From Candidatus Melainabacteria bacterium (GTDB lineage Bacteria; Cyanobacteriota; Vampirovibrionia; Gastranaerophilales; Gastranaerophilaceae): 41,086 bases of DNA. A model generated the notes under the pieces. It saw only the letters and a list, made by a program, of their open reading frames with translations, was not told the origin of the DNA and ran no database searches. The stretch lies in NCBI GenBank assembly GCA_003258725.1, contig QHMG01000017.1:4614-45699 (forward strand), written 5' to 3'. Positions 1 to 7,396 of the stretch are shown here, in pieces (within the stretch, counting starts at the first letter, position 1; the number at the start of each line of letters is the position of its first letter). A program made the position numbers and the translations under genes.

Positions 1-753
1 CCAACGTATCTTACCTATGTATATTGGATTAGATAACATTCCTTTAATAGTAGCCGGAGTCCAAACATCAGATTTTTTAGGCTTAAAGTCTAAAGTATTT
101 AACCAATTACAAATAATATCATAGCCCATACCGTCAGCACGTTTCTGATACATTTCTTTAACTATTTCTGCTTCCTCAGACACTGGTTCTAGCGTATAAC
201 CTTTGCCATATTTAACACGTACCTTTTTATAGCCAAAAGGTGGCTCTGAAGCACAATATTTTCCGTCTAATACATTTGCAATACGTGCTCTTTGCATACG
301 TCTATTTATAGTCTTGTATTCTCTACGAGACATAAACAATCCAAACTCAAAATATTCCTCGTCCTCATCACTATTAGGATCATATATTTTATTTAGTGTT
401 ATTATTTTTGTATTTGAATATTTAAAAGCCTGTGTTACTGTTCCTTGGTCTTTAGCGTCTCCACGTGTAAGACGTTCTACTTCAACAACTAATATACCGT
501 CGATAGTTCCGGTTTCAACATTTTTAAGAACTTCTTGCATTTCTGGTCTTTCTTGTATTGATTCCCCGGAAACAACTTCACGATAGATTTTTCTTATCTT
601 AATTCCTAATTGATTAGCACGATCTTTTAAAAACTTCTCGTGCTGTTTTAAAGTATCAAACTTTTTAAGTTTTTCTAATTCCATATCAGCACGTGATTTT
701 CTTAAATATGCGTCATATATTCCGTTAGGATCTAAAGTTACTGTTATATACAT
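1..753 (-). CDS. large serine recombinase (prophage integrase), C-terminus beyond window
   Basis: Site-specific serine recombinase expected to integrate and excise the prophage. The reverse-strand frame is open for 251 codons from the ATG at 753 to the window edge. Near the N-terminus is the motif Y-L-R-K-S-R, with the likely catalytic Ser at residue 20. It is followed by a resolvase fold with V-E-V-E-R-L-T-R-G-D, and from about residue 170 by the start of the Recombinase domain (GYKKV..., then WTPATIKGMLSNPIYIGKIRW). The zinc-ribbon and coiled-coil C-terminal part of the family lies outside the window. A strong GAGGAGGTG ribosome site inside the end of the preceding ImmA-like gene fixes the start and suggests coupling in a leftward lysogeny operon. 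The gene is at the left end of the prophage, the usual place. The family call is very safe; the att specificity is inferred from the cotJC junction at the other end. Confidence 0.95.
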   Translation of the reverse strand, partial: MYITVTLDPNGIYDAYLRKSRADMELEKLKKFDTLKQHEKFLKDRANQLGIKIRKIYREVVSGESIQERPEMQEVLKNVETGTIDGILVVEVERLTRGDAKDQGTVTQAFKYSNTKIITLNKIYDPNSDEDEEYFEFGLFMSRREYKTINRRMQRARIANVLDGKYCASEPPFGYKKVRVKYGKGYTLEPVSEEAEIVKEMYQKRADGMGYDIICNWLNTLDFKPKKSDVWTPATIKGMLSNPIYIGKIRW

Positions 754-754
754 C

Positions 755-1022
755 TTACACCTCCTCATTCATAAGCTTATCAACTTCTTTTTCATATTCT
801 TTAATTTTATTGACATCATAATTATTGAGATGTCCTAACTTATAATGTAACATTTCGTGTCTGAAATGCTTTGTTTTTTTCTTCCTCCGAAAGTTTATCG
901 TTTATTACTATATAGGTACTATTTTCTATTTCCAAAATAAAAGCTCTGATTTTATCTGGTAGAATCATTATTTTAAGTTTTAACTCATTTTCTTTAGCAA
1001 TTCTCGACCAACTCTCGAACAC
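755..1022 (-). pseudogene. ImmA/IrrE-like metallopeptidase, frameshifted
   Basis: Reading begins at a GTG (1022) behind AGGAGGT and gives about 50 residues of an ImmA/IrrE-type protein (...SEEEKNKA). It then stops early at 840. One frame over, without interruption to the stop at 755-757, the sequence encodes HFRHEMLHYKLGHL with the HExxH zinc motif expected of the family. The frame change falls in a run of seven A (reverse strand, about 873-879). Removing one A joins the two halves exactly as SEEEKTKHFRHEMLHY. ImmA proteins cleave CI-type repressors after DNA damage and sit beside them, as here. Either the prophage has lost this anti-repressor protease, or the run is a sequencing error or a site of slippage. 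The total length, about 88 residues, is short for the family but plausible. Confidence 0.8.
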
Positions 1023-1067
1023 AGCAATACCTCCTAAGACACAGGGTACTGCTTAAAATTGCGTCTT

Positions 1068-1553
1068 TTAATTTCTTGGCTTATAAATATAGCCGTTTTT
1101 CTTTTTATTTAAAACATCTTCTAAAGCAATATCTACTGAATCTTTGAAACGTTTATCTTTCTCATAAATAGATAATTGTTTGCTAGTATTCAATACTTTT
1201 ATTGCCTCGTCCAATTTATTCATTTTTACAAGGATTCTTGATTCATATACTCTGTTAGGAGTCATATATTCCATATCAATTCCTTGTTTTTTATTTTCCT
1301 CAATATACTTTGTAAATGAATTATCAGCTAATCTGCAATGAAATAATGCTTTATCTAAGCTATATTCTTTTTCATAATTTTGTGCTAAGAGTAAATTGTC
1401 CTGATATGCTTCGTAGTAAAATTGTTCTTTGCTGATTGATATGTCATTCGTCTTTTTTTTACAATTTTTGCATAAATAAATCATTAAATATATTAAGTTA
1501 CCAATCCCAGCTGTTGTAAAAAATAAAATTATATGTTTTCGGATTTTATTCAT
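1068..1553 (-). CDS. membrane-anchored TPR-like protein, unknown function
   Basis: 161 residues. One hydrophobic segment near the N-terminus (about residues 8-28, IILFFTTAGIGNLIYLMIYL) is followed by a Cys-Lys-rich stretch and a helical domain. Phrases such as YSLDKALFHCRLADNSF and NKLDEAIKVLNTSKQLSIYEKD resemble tetratricopeptide helices. The N-terminal segment would anchor the protein in the membrane with the helical part probably in the cytoplasm. The start lies just after the repressor stop (gap of two bases), so the two are almost certainly co-transcribed from the repressor promoter. This makes it a lysogenic-state gene. Possible roles are superinfection exclusion or host-phenotype modulation, but nothing in the sequence decides this. 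I do not recognise a named family. Confidence 0.7.
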   Translation of the reverse strand: MNKIRKHIILFFTTAGIGNLIYLMIYLCKNCKKKTNDISISKEQFYYEAYQDNLLLAQNYEKEYSLDKALFHCRLADNSFTKYIEENKKQGIDMEYMTPNRVYESRILVKMNKLDEAIKVLNTSKQLSIYEKDKRFKDSVDIALEDVLNKKKNGYIYKPRN

Positions 1554-1555
1554 AT

Positions 1556-1915
1556 TTATTTATCTTCTTTTTTGATTATAGTAACAATATCTACAAACTG
1601 TTTTAATTCTTCGTCGTTTAAGTCTCCTAGTTTGTCAAATAAAACTTTAGCGTGTTCGTTTTCAAGTAATTTATTATACTTATCTAAATTTTCATTTTCA
1701 TATATAGAAGAAGCTTCTTTTCCTAAAAGATAGTCTGTTGTTGTGTTTAGAGCTGTAGCTATGTCTGCTAATATATCAGGTCTAGGCTTTTGTAGATCAT
1801 TTATATAGCGTGAAATCGCTGCTTCAGTAACTCCTATTTTATTTGCTAATTTTCGTTGCGTCATATTATTTTGATTTAATAATTGTTGCAATCTATTACC
1901 AAAATCATAATTCAT
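1556..1915 (-). CDS. CI-like XRE-family prophage repressor
   Basis: 119 residues. The N-terminal helix-turn-helix (about residues 10-60) reads MTQRKLANKIGVTEAAISRYI, followed by the usual DILADIATALNTTTDYLLG end of an XRE domain. The remaining half is short and acidic and lacks the Ser-Lys protease domain of LexA-like repressors. That fits control by the neighbouring ImmA-type peptidase. It is transcribed leftward, divergent from a Cro-like gene, with four copies of a 15-bp operator between the two starts. It should keep the lytic promoter off and probably regulates itself, because one operator overlaps its own -10 box. The start is supported by a GGAGGAG ribosome site (complement of about 1920-1926). 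Confidence 0.92.
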   Translation of the reverse strand: MNYDFGNRLQQLLNQNNMTQRKLANKIGVTEAAISRYINDLQKPRPDILADIATALNTTTDYLLGKEASSIYENENLDKYNKLLENEHAKVLFDKLGDLNDEELKQFVDIVTIIKKEDK

Positions 1916-1937
1916 ATTATCTCCTCCAATTACCGAT

Positions 1938-1965
1938 ATTATAACACTTTATTAAAAAAAAGTAA
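1938..1965 (-). promoter_or_regulatory. leftward repressor (lysogeny) promoter
   Basis: On the reverse strand a perfect TATAAT (complement of 1938-1943) lies about 22 bases before the repressor start. The best -35 candidate is TTACTT (complement of 1960-1965), 16 bases further up and weak. The -10 box lies inside operator copy 1930-1944, so repressor or Cro bound there should block the promoter. The -10 call is good; the -35 call is tentative. Confidence 0.6.
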
Positions 1966-1994
1966 TAAAACTTACTAAAATGATAAAAAAAGTA

Positions 1995-2023
1995 TTGACA
2001 TACTTACCATTTTGGTATATTAT
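1995..2023 (+). promoter_or_regulatory. rightward early (lytic) promoter
   Basis: TTGACA (1995-2000), a 17-base spacer, then TATTAT (2018-2023): a near-consensus vegetative promoter pointing at the Cro-like gene. The spacer holds the operator TTACCATTTTGGTAT (2004-2018), so repressor binding would occlude RNA polymerase directly. Two more operators flank it (1972-1986 and 2035-2049). Confidence 0.85.
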
Positions 2024-2076
2024 TTAGATATAACTTACCGAAATGATAATGTTTTGGAAAATAAGGAGGTGCATAT

Positions 2077-2280
2077 ATGAATACGTTAATGCTTGTTTCT
2101 AAACGAAACTTAAAAGGCTATTCACAAGAACAGACAGCAAAAATGTTAGGATTATCAAGTGTTCAGTATGGAAAAAAAGAACGTGGAGAAAAAGACTTTA
2201 AAGCCAATGAGATAAAAAAATTAAAAATACTTTTTGATTTATCAGATCAAGAAATAATATCAATTTTTTTTGAAAAATAA
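2077..2280 (+). CDS. Cro-like XRE-family regulator
   Basis: 67 residues made almost entirely of one helix-turn-helix domain: KGYSQEQTAKMLGLSSVQYGKKERGEKDF, followed by a KLKILFDLSDQEIISIFF end typical of small phage Cro/XRE proteins. It is the first gene under the rightward early promoter and has an AAGGAGGTG ribosome site. Its expected role is to bind the same operators as the repressor and lock the lytic state. Further operator copies lie directly after its stop codon (2282-2328), which suggests a second control point for the downstream genes. Confidence 0.88.
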   Translation: MNTLMLVSKRNLKGYSQEQTAKMLGLSSVQYGKKERGEKDFKANEIKKLKILFDLSDQEIISIFFEK

Positions 2281-2281
2281 C

Positions 2282-2328
2282 TTACCGAAATAATAAGTTA
2301 AATAAGTATAAACTTACTGAATAAAATT
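2282..2328. promoter_or_regulatory. additional operator copies after the Cro-like gene
   Basis: TTACCGAAATAATAA at 2282-2296 differs from the switch operator at 2035-2049 by one base. TTACTGAATAAAATT at 2314-2328 is a weaker match. They lie between the Cro-like gene and the next early gene. Either a second repressible promoter is present, or the bound protein acts as a roadblock. Confidence 0.6.
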
Positions 2329-2342
2329 AACTAGGAGGGACT

Positions 2343-2564
2343 ATGAAAAATAAAAATGATAAGCAAACTATAAAACCTAAAGTATCGATTGCTTTAGATT
2401 GCATACCTAAGAACATTGAAGAACGTAAAAATAACATTCGACAATTTTATGATGTTTGTAATGAAGTAATAGAAGATCCCAGTTGTTTTTATACAAAGAA
2501 AGAAATAGAAGAACTAAAAAACAATCCAGAAAAGCAAAGAGAATTAAATATTAAATTTATCTAA
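2343..2564 (+). CDS. small early phage protein, unknown
   Basis: 73 residues, highly charged, no membrane segment. It starts at an ATG behind GGAGGG (about 2334) directly after the last operator copy. The C-terminal half is helical and rich in Glu and Lys (YTKKEIEELKNNPEKQRE). I do not recognise a family. Position as the second gene of the early operon suggests a regulatory or host-takeover role, but that is only inference. Confidence 0.6.
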   Translation: MKNKNDKQTIKPKVSIALDCIPKNIEERKNNIRQFYDVCNEVIEDPSCFYTKKEIEELKNNPEKQRELNIKFI

Positions 2565-2580
2565 AAGGAGAAGAAATATT

Positions 2581-2823
2581 GTGTTTATGGAGTTTACAGA
2601 AAAAGATATTGAAAAATACATTGAAAAAAGAAAAAAATTAGAGCGTGATTTAGCTGACGAGATAGCTTTTGGGGAACCTAGTAAAACTACTCTAAGAAAA
2701 CTTGAAGAATTAAAAAGAATTATTGAATATGGAGACTTATTAAATTATTCAAAAGAGTTAAAAAGAAAAACAGATTATTACGAAAATTTACTAAAACGTC
2801 ATAATATCAGTTATTTAAAATAA
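2581..2823 (+). CDS. small coiled-coil early protein, unknown
   Basis: 80 residues, nearly all charged helix (EKDIEKYIEKRKKLERDLADEIA... and LEELKRIIEYGDLLNYSKELKRKTDYYENLLKRH split by a short loop), so a coiled coil is likely. I take the GTG at 2581 because AAAGGAG (about 2563) is about ten bases upstream. The alternative ATG at 2587 would be 16 bases away. No family recognised. Confidence 0.55.
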   Translation: MFMEFTEKDIEKYIEKRKKLERDLADEIAFGEPSKTTLRKLEELKRIIEYGDLLNYSKELKRKTDYYENLLKRHNISYLK

Positions 2824-2895
2824 CGCTCTCACACTTAAAGGAGGTGGTTATATGTGAAATATCTAAATTAAAGAATCTAAAAAGGAGGTGGAAAA

Positions 2896-3144
2896 ATGAA
2901 AAGATTCATTAAAAAAGTTAAATGGTTAAATGTATTAGAAGCTTTATTATTTCTAGGTAGTTTAGCCGTAATAATTCACGATTTATTTATGGTAACAGTA
3001 TATAGCTGGTTTACTTCTCAACTTGTAGGTTGGACTTGGTTCGGATTAGCTACTTTTATGTTAGCAATCGCAATAGCTAGTTTAACTTATGAAGATTTAG
3101 AAGAAAAAGCTAATATTGTAGCATTAAAAAAAGAGAGAGCCTAG
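2896..3144 (+). CDS. two-pass small membrane protein, unknown
   Basis: 82 residues with two hydrophobic segments (about residues 11-32, LNVLEALLFLGSLAVIIHDLFM, and 43-63, WTWFGLATFMLAIAIASL) and a charged C-terminal tail. A strong AAAGGAGGTGG site precedes the ATG. The same AAAGGAGGTGG word also occurs about 40 bases earlier in front of a two-codon ATG-TGA frame (around 2838), like a relic or a translation decoy. Early-region position suggests an accessory membrane function. It is not a holin by position. Confidence 0.6.
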   Translation: MKRFIKKVKWLNVLEALLFLGSLAVIIHDLFMVTVYSWFTSQLVGWTWFGLATFMLAIAIASLTYEDLEEKANIVALKKERA

Positions 3145-3205
3145 GCAAGATCTCTCAATGGAATATTTTGTTAAATATTCACTCCATAAGTATATCAAAC
3201 TATGG
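3133..3205 (+). promoter_or_regulatory. run of small hairpins before the replication gene
   Basis: Three consecutive inverted repeats fill the gap: GAGAGA with TCTCTC (about 3133-3156), a perfect 8-bp stem GAATATTT-TGTT-AAATATTC (3161-3180) set inside ATGGA...TCCAT, and CCATA...TATGG (about 3184-3205). None is followed by a T-run, so these are not terminators. They may form a structured 5-prime leader controlling the replication gene or part of an origin; the sequence alone does not say. Confidence 0.4.
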
Positions 3206-3219
3206 GGTTCTAGTCAAAG

Positions 3220-3930
3220 GTGGTGGTAAACATAAATGGTAATTGGATTAAACTTTTTACAAAGTTTGTAGCTTGGGAATGGTACAAAGACCAAAATACT
3301 AAAGCACTGTTTATTCACTGTCTATTAAAAGCTAATTGGAAAGACGGAAAGTTTGAGGGAAATATTATTCCTAGAGGCAGTTTTGTTACATCTCTTGACT
3401 CTCTTAATAAAGAATTAGGTTTGTCAGTACAAGAGATTAGAACAGCATTAAAACACTTAATTTCAACAAACGAATTAACAAGCAAAAGTACCAATAAATA
3501 CCGCATAATTACAGTGGTAAATTATGAGTTATATCAGCAACATAACAAGCAACTTAACAATCAACTAACAGGCAATCAACAAACAACTAACAATCAACTA
3601 ACAACAATAGAAGAATATATAGAATATAAGACTAAAGAAGAATATAAAAATAATAGTGTGTGTAATAAAACGCCTGAAGAAAATTTTTCTTGTCATTTGG
3701 GTTGTCTTTATAAAACTCTTGATTGCAAAAATTGTATGAAAAAATGGAAATGTCCTTTACCAGACGATCCTACCTTTAAAGGAATCAACGGTAAAACATT
3801 TTACGAATATGTTGCAGAAATTGAGCTTAGAAAATTGGAAGTTGCTAAAGAGTTGGAAGTTATGGGAAACAACATTAACCCAGAACTAACCGATTATGAT
3901 TGGCTTAATGATAAGGGGGACGAAAAATGA
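3220..3930 (+). CDS. phage replisome organizer / replication initiation protein
   Basis: 236 residues. The N-terminal 110 residues match the winged-helix DnaD-like domain of phage replication organizers (WIKLFTKFVAWEWYKD..., PRGSFVTSLDSLNKELGLS, then IRTALKHLISTNELTSKST and ITVVNYELYQ). Next is a Gln/Asn/Thr-rich linker whose DNA is made of short repeats (see 3556-3603). After that come a Cys cluster (C-x3-C, C-x2-C, C within about 25 residues, around 156-178) that could bind zinc, and a helical C-terminus. The protein should bind the phage origin and recruit the host helicase. There is no phage DnaB or DnaC here. The start is uncertain: the frame opens at GTG 3220 or 3223 with only AAAGG nearby. 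Confidence 0.8.
   Translation: MVVNINGNWIKLFTKFVAWEWYKDQNTKALFIHCLLKANWKDGKFEGNIIPRGSFVTSLDSLNKELGLSVQEIRTALKHLISTNELTSKSTNKYRIITVVNYELYQQHNKQLNNQLTGNQQTTNNQLTTIEEYIEYKTKEEYKNNSVCNKTPEENFSCHLGCLYKTLDCKNCMKKWKCPLPDDPTFKGINGKTFYEYVAEIELRKLEVAKELEVMGNNINPELTDYDWLNDKGDEK
3556..3603 (+). repeat. iteron-like repeats inside the replication gene (possible origin)
   Basis: The 15-mer AACAATCAACTAACA occurs twice without mismatch (3556-3570 and 3589-3603), 33 bases apart, with a degenerate copy between them. The copies lie in the linker-coding part of the initiator gene, a place where several phages of Gram-positive hosts carry their origin iterons. The alternative is simple low-complexity coding for Gln, Asn and Thr. 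Confidence 0.45.
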
Positions 3931-4574
3931 ATCGTGAAAAATGGCTTGAGGAACGTAAAAAAGGTATTGGTGGCTCAGACGTTGCTTGTATCTTAGGTAT
4001 GAGTCCTTATAAAACTAACGTGGAACTCTGGGAAGAAAAAGTCGGTATTAAAGAGACTGAAGATATATCTCAGAAAGAATACGTAAAAAATGGAACTGAT
4101 AGTGAGGATCCATTAAGAAAACTATTTGCTGTGGATTATAAACAATATAAAGTATTACACGAAGAATACGAAATAATTCACAATAAAGAATACCCTTTTA
4201 TACAAGTAAGTCCTGATAGTAGGCTTATAGAGAAATCAACTGGACGTAAGGGTTTCTTAGAAATTAAACGCTGTGAGATTATGAATCATAAACAGTATGA
4301 AAAATGGAAAGACGGTAGTATTCCACAAAATTACTATCTACAAACATTACAGTATTTCTTAGCAGACGAAGATATGGATTTTGGTTACTTAAGAGCATAT
4401 CTTATCAGACATTTAGCTGACGGAACTGTAATAAGAGAAATAAGAGATTATGTAATCGCTGATAGTCGTTTAGAAGTACAAAACGATCTTGATTACTTAA
4501 AACCAAAGGAAATAGAGTTTTGGAGTTATGTTGAAAACAAGATAAAACCACCACTACTATTACCACAGATTTAG
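3927..4574 (+). CDS. YqaJ-family viral recombinase (lambda-type exonuclease)
   Basis: 215 residues. The opening (REKWLEERKKGIGGSDVACILGMSPYKTNVELWEEKVG) is the hallmark of the YqaJ family: the GGSD/ACILG block and a downstream SPDSRL...GFLEIKR block hold the acidic residues and the Lys of the PD-(D/E)xK nuclease fold. It is a 5-prime-to-3-prime double-strand exonuclease that leaves single strands for the RecT protein encoded two genes later. The start overlaps the end of the replication gene by four bases, so translation is coupled. Length fits the family. Confidence 0.92.
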   Translation: MNREKWLEERKKGIGGSDVACILGMSPYKTNVELWEEKVGIKETEDISQKEYVKNGTDSEDPLRKLFAVDYKQYKVLHEEYEIIHNKEYPFIQVSPDSRLIEKSTGRKGFLEIKRCEIMNHKQYEKWKDGSIPQNYYLQTLQYFLADEDMDFGYLRAYLIRHLADGTVIREIRDYVIADSRLEVQNDLDYLKPKEIEFWSYVENKIKPPLLLPQI

Positions 4575-4587
4575 AGGAGGAAAAAAT

Positions 4588-5478
4588 ATGGAAAATAATC
4601 TGGAAACAAAAAATAATCAACAAGTTATTAACAGTTTAAAACTTGTTATAAGTCCATTAAAGAAAATGGAAGCAATCAAATTCAATTATGAAGAATTAAA
4701 AGGAGGTTTACAAGAAAGCCTTAAAAAATATCAAAATTTAGTATATACAAGTCAAAATATTAAAGAAGCTAAAGACGATAGAGCTACACTTAATGCACTA
4801 AAAAAATCTTTAAATGACGAAAAAATCAAAATCAAAAAAGAGTTTGAAGTTCCTTACAAAGATTTTGAAGATAAAATCAAAGAGCTTATAGAACTTGTAG
4901 ATAAACCAGCTAGTGAAATTGATAAACAAGTTAAAATCTTTGAGGAAGCGGAAAAAGTCAAAAAACGTGAATCAATAGAAAATATCTACGCCGAAAATAT
5001 TGGTTCATACGCTGACTTAATTCCACTACAACAAATATATGATTCACGTTGGGAAAATAAAACTTATAAAGAAACAGATATTAAGAAAGAGATTCAAGAT
5101 ATTGTTAAAAAAGCTGATAGCGACATAAAAGTAATAGCAGAACTAAAATCTGAGTTTGAGTTTCAAATTAAAGATACTTATTTCAGAACTCTTGATTTAG
5201 GACAAGCTCTTGTTGAAAAACAAAGATTAGAAAAGCAAAAAGAATTACTTACTACTATTAAGCAACAACAAGTAGAAGTTAAAGTAGATTCTATAAATAA
5301 TATTGATTCTGTTGATTCTGTAAGATATGCTGTTGGAATTGATAATTCTAACGAAGAATCTACTTCAGTTGAAGAAAAAATGATAAGTGTAGCCTTTAGA
5401 GTTGAATGTACCGAAAGCCAATTAAAAGCACTAGGAGAATTTATGAAAGCTAATGGTATCAAGTATGGGAGGGCTTAA
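4588..5478 (+). CDS. DUF1351-type phage protein of the exonuclease-RecT operon
   Basis: 296 residues, dominated by long charged helices (EEAKDDRATLNALKKSLNDEK-like pattern around residues 50-110), with a C-terminal segment SVAFRVECTESQLKALGEFMKANGIKYG. It matches the DUF1351 proteins found between YqaJ exonuclease and RecT in phages of Firmicutes. The biochemical role is not established. The constant neighbourhood suggests a helper in single-strand annealing recombination. It is preceded by AGAGGAGG and abuts recT with a two-base gap. Confidence 0.82.
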   Translation: MENNLETKNNQQVINSLKLVISPLKKMEAIKFNYEELKGGLQESLKKYQNLVYTSQNIKEAKDDRATLNALKKSLNDEKIKIKKEFEVPYKDFEDKIKELIELVDKPASEIDKQVKIFEEAEKVKKRESIENIYAENIGSYADLIPLQQIYDSRWENKTYKETDIKKEIQDIVKKADSDIKVIAELKSEFEFQIKDTYFRTLDLGQALVEKQRLEKQKELLTTIKQQQVEVKVDSINNIDSVDSVRYAVGIDNSNEESTSVEEKMISVAFRVECTESQLKALGEFMKANGIKYGRA

Positions 5479-5480
5479 TT

Positions 5481-6374
5481 ATGGCAGTAAAAAATAATTT
5501 AGCACCAACTCAAGTAAAACCACAAATACCAAAACAGACTTTTACAGATTATATTACTCAGGAAAAAATTAAAAATAAAATAAATGATATGGTCGGAGGA
5601 AAAAATAGTCAAAGATTCATAACAGCTATTGTTAGTGCCGTATCAAATAATAATGATTTAGCTAGTTGTAATTTTGGAACAATTATAGCGGGAGCTTTAT
5701 TAGGAGAAAGTTTACAGCTCTCTCCCTCCCCACAATTAGGACATTATTACTTAGTTCCTTACAACATAAAGAAAAAAGACGCTCAAGGAAATGATTACTG
5801 GGAAAAAGTAGCACAATTTCAATTAGGCTACAAAGGTTATATTCAACTTGCTGTAAGAAGTAATTTCTATCGTGATATTGATGTATTAGAAATAAAAGAC
5901 GGCGAATATTTAGGTCGTGATAAAAATACAGGGAAACACCGTTTTAGCTTTATTGCTGACTATGAAGAAAGAAGAAGCAAAGATACTATTGGTTATTTAG
6001 CATATTTTGAATATTTAAACGGATTCACTAAACAAATATATTGGACTAAAAAAGAAATGCAAGAACACGCAATAAAATATTCAAAAGCGTATAAAAGTGA
6101 TAAAGAAAATAACACATCTTATTCATTTTGGACTACTAAGTTTGACGATATGGCTTTTAAAACAATGATTAGACAGTTAATATCTCGTTGGGGAATTATG
6201 TCTATTGAATTGCAAACAGCAATCGAAAGAGATATGGCAGTTATAGAAGAAAATGAAAACTACGAATATGTAGATAACGAAGAACCTATAGTTCCTATAA
6301 CTCCAGCAACTGAAAAACCAGTTCAACAACAAGATCCAGCAGATAATGCGGTAGATCAGTTCTTTAATCAATAG
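5481..6374 (+). CDS. recT: RecT single-strand annealing protein
   Basis: 297 residues with the RecT core: SQRFITAIVSAVSNNNDLASC, GALLGESLQLSPSPQLGHYYLVPY, QFQLGYKGYIQLAVRSNFYRDIDV, and the FWTTKFDDMAFKTMIRQLISRWG block. RecT binds single strands produced by the upstream exonuclease and anneals them to homologous DNA. Length and motif order are standard. The C-terminal 35 residues are acidic and Pro/Gln-rich, as is usual. It is co-transcribed with YqaJ and DUF1351 upstream and followed after a short gap by a small gene and SSB. Confidence 0.95.
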   Translation: MAVKNNLAPTQVKPQIPKQTFTDYITQEKIKNKINDMVGGKNSQRFITAIVSAVSNNNDLASCNFGTIIAGALLGESLQLSPSPQLGHYYLVPYNIKKKDAQGNDYWEKVAQFQLGYKGYIQLAVRSNFYRDIDVLEIKDGEYLGRDKNTGKHRFSFIADYEERRSKDTIGYLAYFEYLNGFTKQIYWTKKEMQEHAIKYSKAYKSDKENNTSYSFWTTKFDDMAFKTMIRQLISRWGIMSIELQTAIERDMAVIEENENYEYVDNEEPIVPITPATEKPVQQQDPADNAVDQFFNQ

Positions 6375-6389
6375 AAAGGAATTTATGCT

Positions 6390-6587
6390 ATGTATATCTG
6401 TAATTTAGAAAAAATGAAAAAACATATTGGGGGCTATTTGGAAAATTTTAAAGAAGAAGTTAAAGAAGCTGATAAGCGACAGAAACTTGATAAAGAAACT
6501 CAATGTATTTGTAATTTAGAAATGAGTTTTACTGAGGAAATATTAAAGTTAATTGATAAATATATCAGTAAAACTAAAGAATTATAG
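6390..6587 (+). CDS. small helical phage protein, unknown
   Basis: 65 residues, charged and helical (GYLENFKEEVKEADKRQKLDKE; CNLEMSFTEEILKLIDKYIS). There is a repeated phrase CNLE at residues 4-7 and about 41-44. It sits between recT and ssb with an AAAGGAA ribosome site. No family recognised. Confidence 0.6.
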   Translation: MYICNLEKMKKHIGGYLENFKEEVKEADKRQKLDKETQCICNLEMSFTEEILKLIDKYISKTKEL

Positions 6588-6608
6588 ATATATGGAATTG
6601 GAGGAAAT

Positions 6609-7049
6609 ATGAATAAAATTGAATTAACTGGACGATTAACTAGGGATCCTGATTTAAGGTACACACCTAATAATCGCCCTGTCGCTCAATTTACTATTGC
6701 AGTAAATAGACGATACGCAAAAGAAACTGACGAAATAAAAGCTGATTTCTTCCCTATTGTAGTATGGGGAAAACAAGGCGAAAATTGTAAAACTTATCTT
6801 CTAAAAGGAAGTATGGTTGGAATAATAGGAACTTTAAGAAATAGAAGTTATGAAAAAGACGGAAATACACGTTACATTACTGAAGTAATAGCTGAAGAAG
6901 TAGAATTCTTAACACCTAAAAAAACAACTGATAATTCTAATAACGAAACTATACCAGGAGAAGAACATACTCCATACGATTATCAAGAGGAGCAAGCGTC
7001 AATATATGATAATGAATTTCAATTAAATGACGACGATTTACCCTTTTAA
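6609..7049 (+). CDS. ssb: single-stranded DNA-binding protein
   Basis: 146 residues. It begins MNKIELTGRLTRDPDLRYTP and continues with QFTIAVNRRY..., FFPIVVWGKQGENCKTYLLKGSMVGIIGTLRNRSYEKDG, all standard for the OB fold of bacterial SSB. The tail is acidic and ends in DDDLPF, the canonical tip that recruits replication and repair proteins. It coats single strands during phage replication and RecT recombination. GGAGG precedes the start, and the stop overlaps the next start (TAATG). Confidence 0.97.
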   Translation: MNKIELTGRLTRDPDLRYTPNNRPVAQFTIAVNRRYAKETDEIKADFFPIVVWGKQGENCKTYLLKGSMVGIIGTLRNRSYEKDGNTRYITEVIAEEVEFLTPKKTTDNSNNETIPGEEHTPYDYQEEQASIYDNEFQLNDDDLPF

Positions 7050-7396
7050 TGATTAAATGTGATTTTGAAGATTATTTAGAAGTAAAAGAAGATTGCGAGT
7101 TATACAGAAATTTAGCAAGAAAATATTTAGCTTTAGACTTATCAGATCCTAATTTATGTTTTGATGTAAAAAAAGAAGCTTGGGCTTTGGCTCAGCGTTG
7201 GAGCGATATTGCTAGTATGGCGAGTAAAATAGCACGACTACACGACGCTTCAAAAACAGATTTTAGAGATTGGGCGTATCAGAGATATAGACAATTACAA
7301 TATATGCACGAAGACGCTCGTATGATGTGGAATAAAGCTGAAGAAGAATTAAAGTTCATAACCAGATATGAAAAGTACGGAGTTGTTAGTAATTGA
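7049..7396 (+). CDS. hypothetical phage protein
   Basis: 115 residues, helical, rich in aromatic residues and Arg (AWALAQRWSDIASMASKIARLHDASKTDF, DWAYQRYRQLQYMHEDARMMWNKAEEEL). There is no membrane segment and no motif I recognise. The start overlaps the ssb stop, so it is probably translated by re-initiation. The stop overlaps the next start. Its place between SSB and an HNH nuclease suggests a DNA-metabolism setting only. Confidence 0.6.
   Translation: MIKCDFEDYLEVKEDCELYRNLARKYLALDLSDPNLCFDVKKEAWALAQRWSDIASMASKIARLHDASKTDFRDWAYQRYRQLQYMHEDARMMWNKAEEELKFITRYEKYGVVSN

Larger units (their letters stand above)
1930..2049. promoter_or_regulatory. operator cluster of the lysogeny switch (four copies)
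   Basis: Four copies of a 15-bp, partly palindromic word: TTACCGATATTATAA (1930-1944), TTACTAAAATGATAA (1972-1986), TTACCATTTTGGTAT (2004-2018) and TTACCGAAATGATAA (2035-2049). The shared pattern is TTAC(C/T), five A/T-rich bases, then a complement-like (G)(A/G)TAA half. Copy three is the best palindrome (TACC...GGTA). They cover both divergent promoters, as expected for CI and Cro binding sites. Confidence 0.8.
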
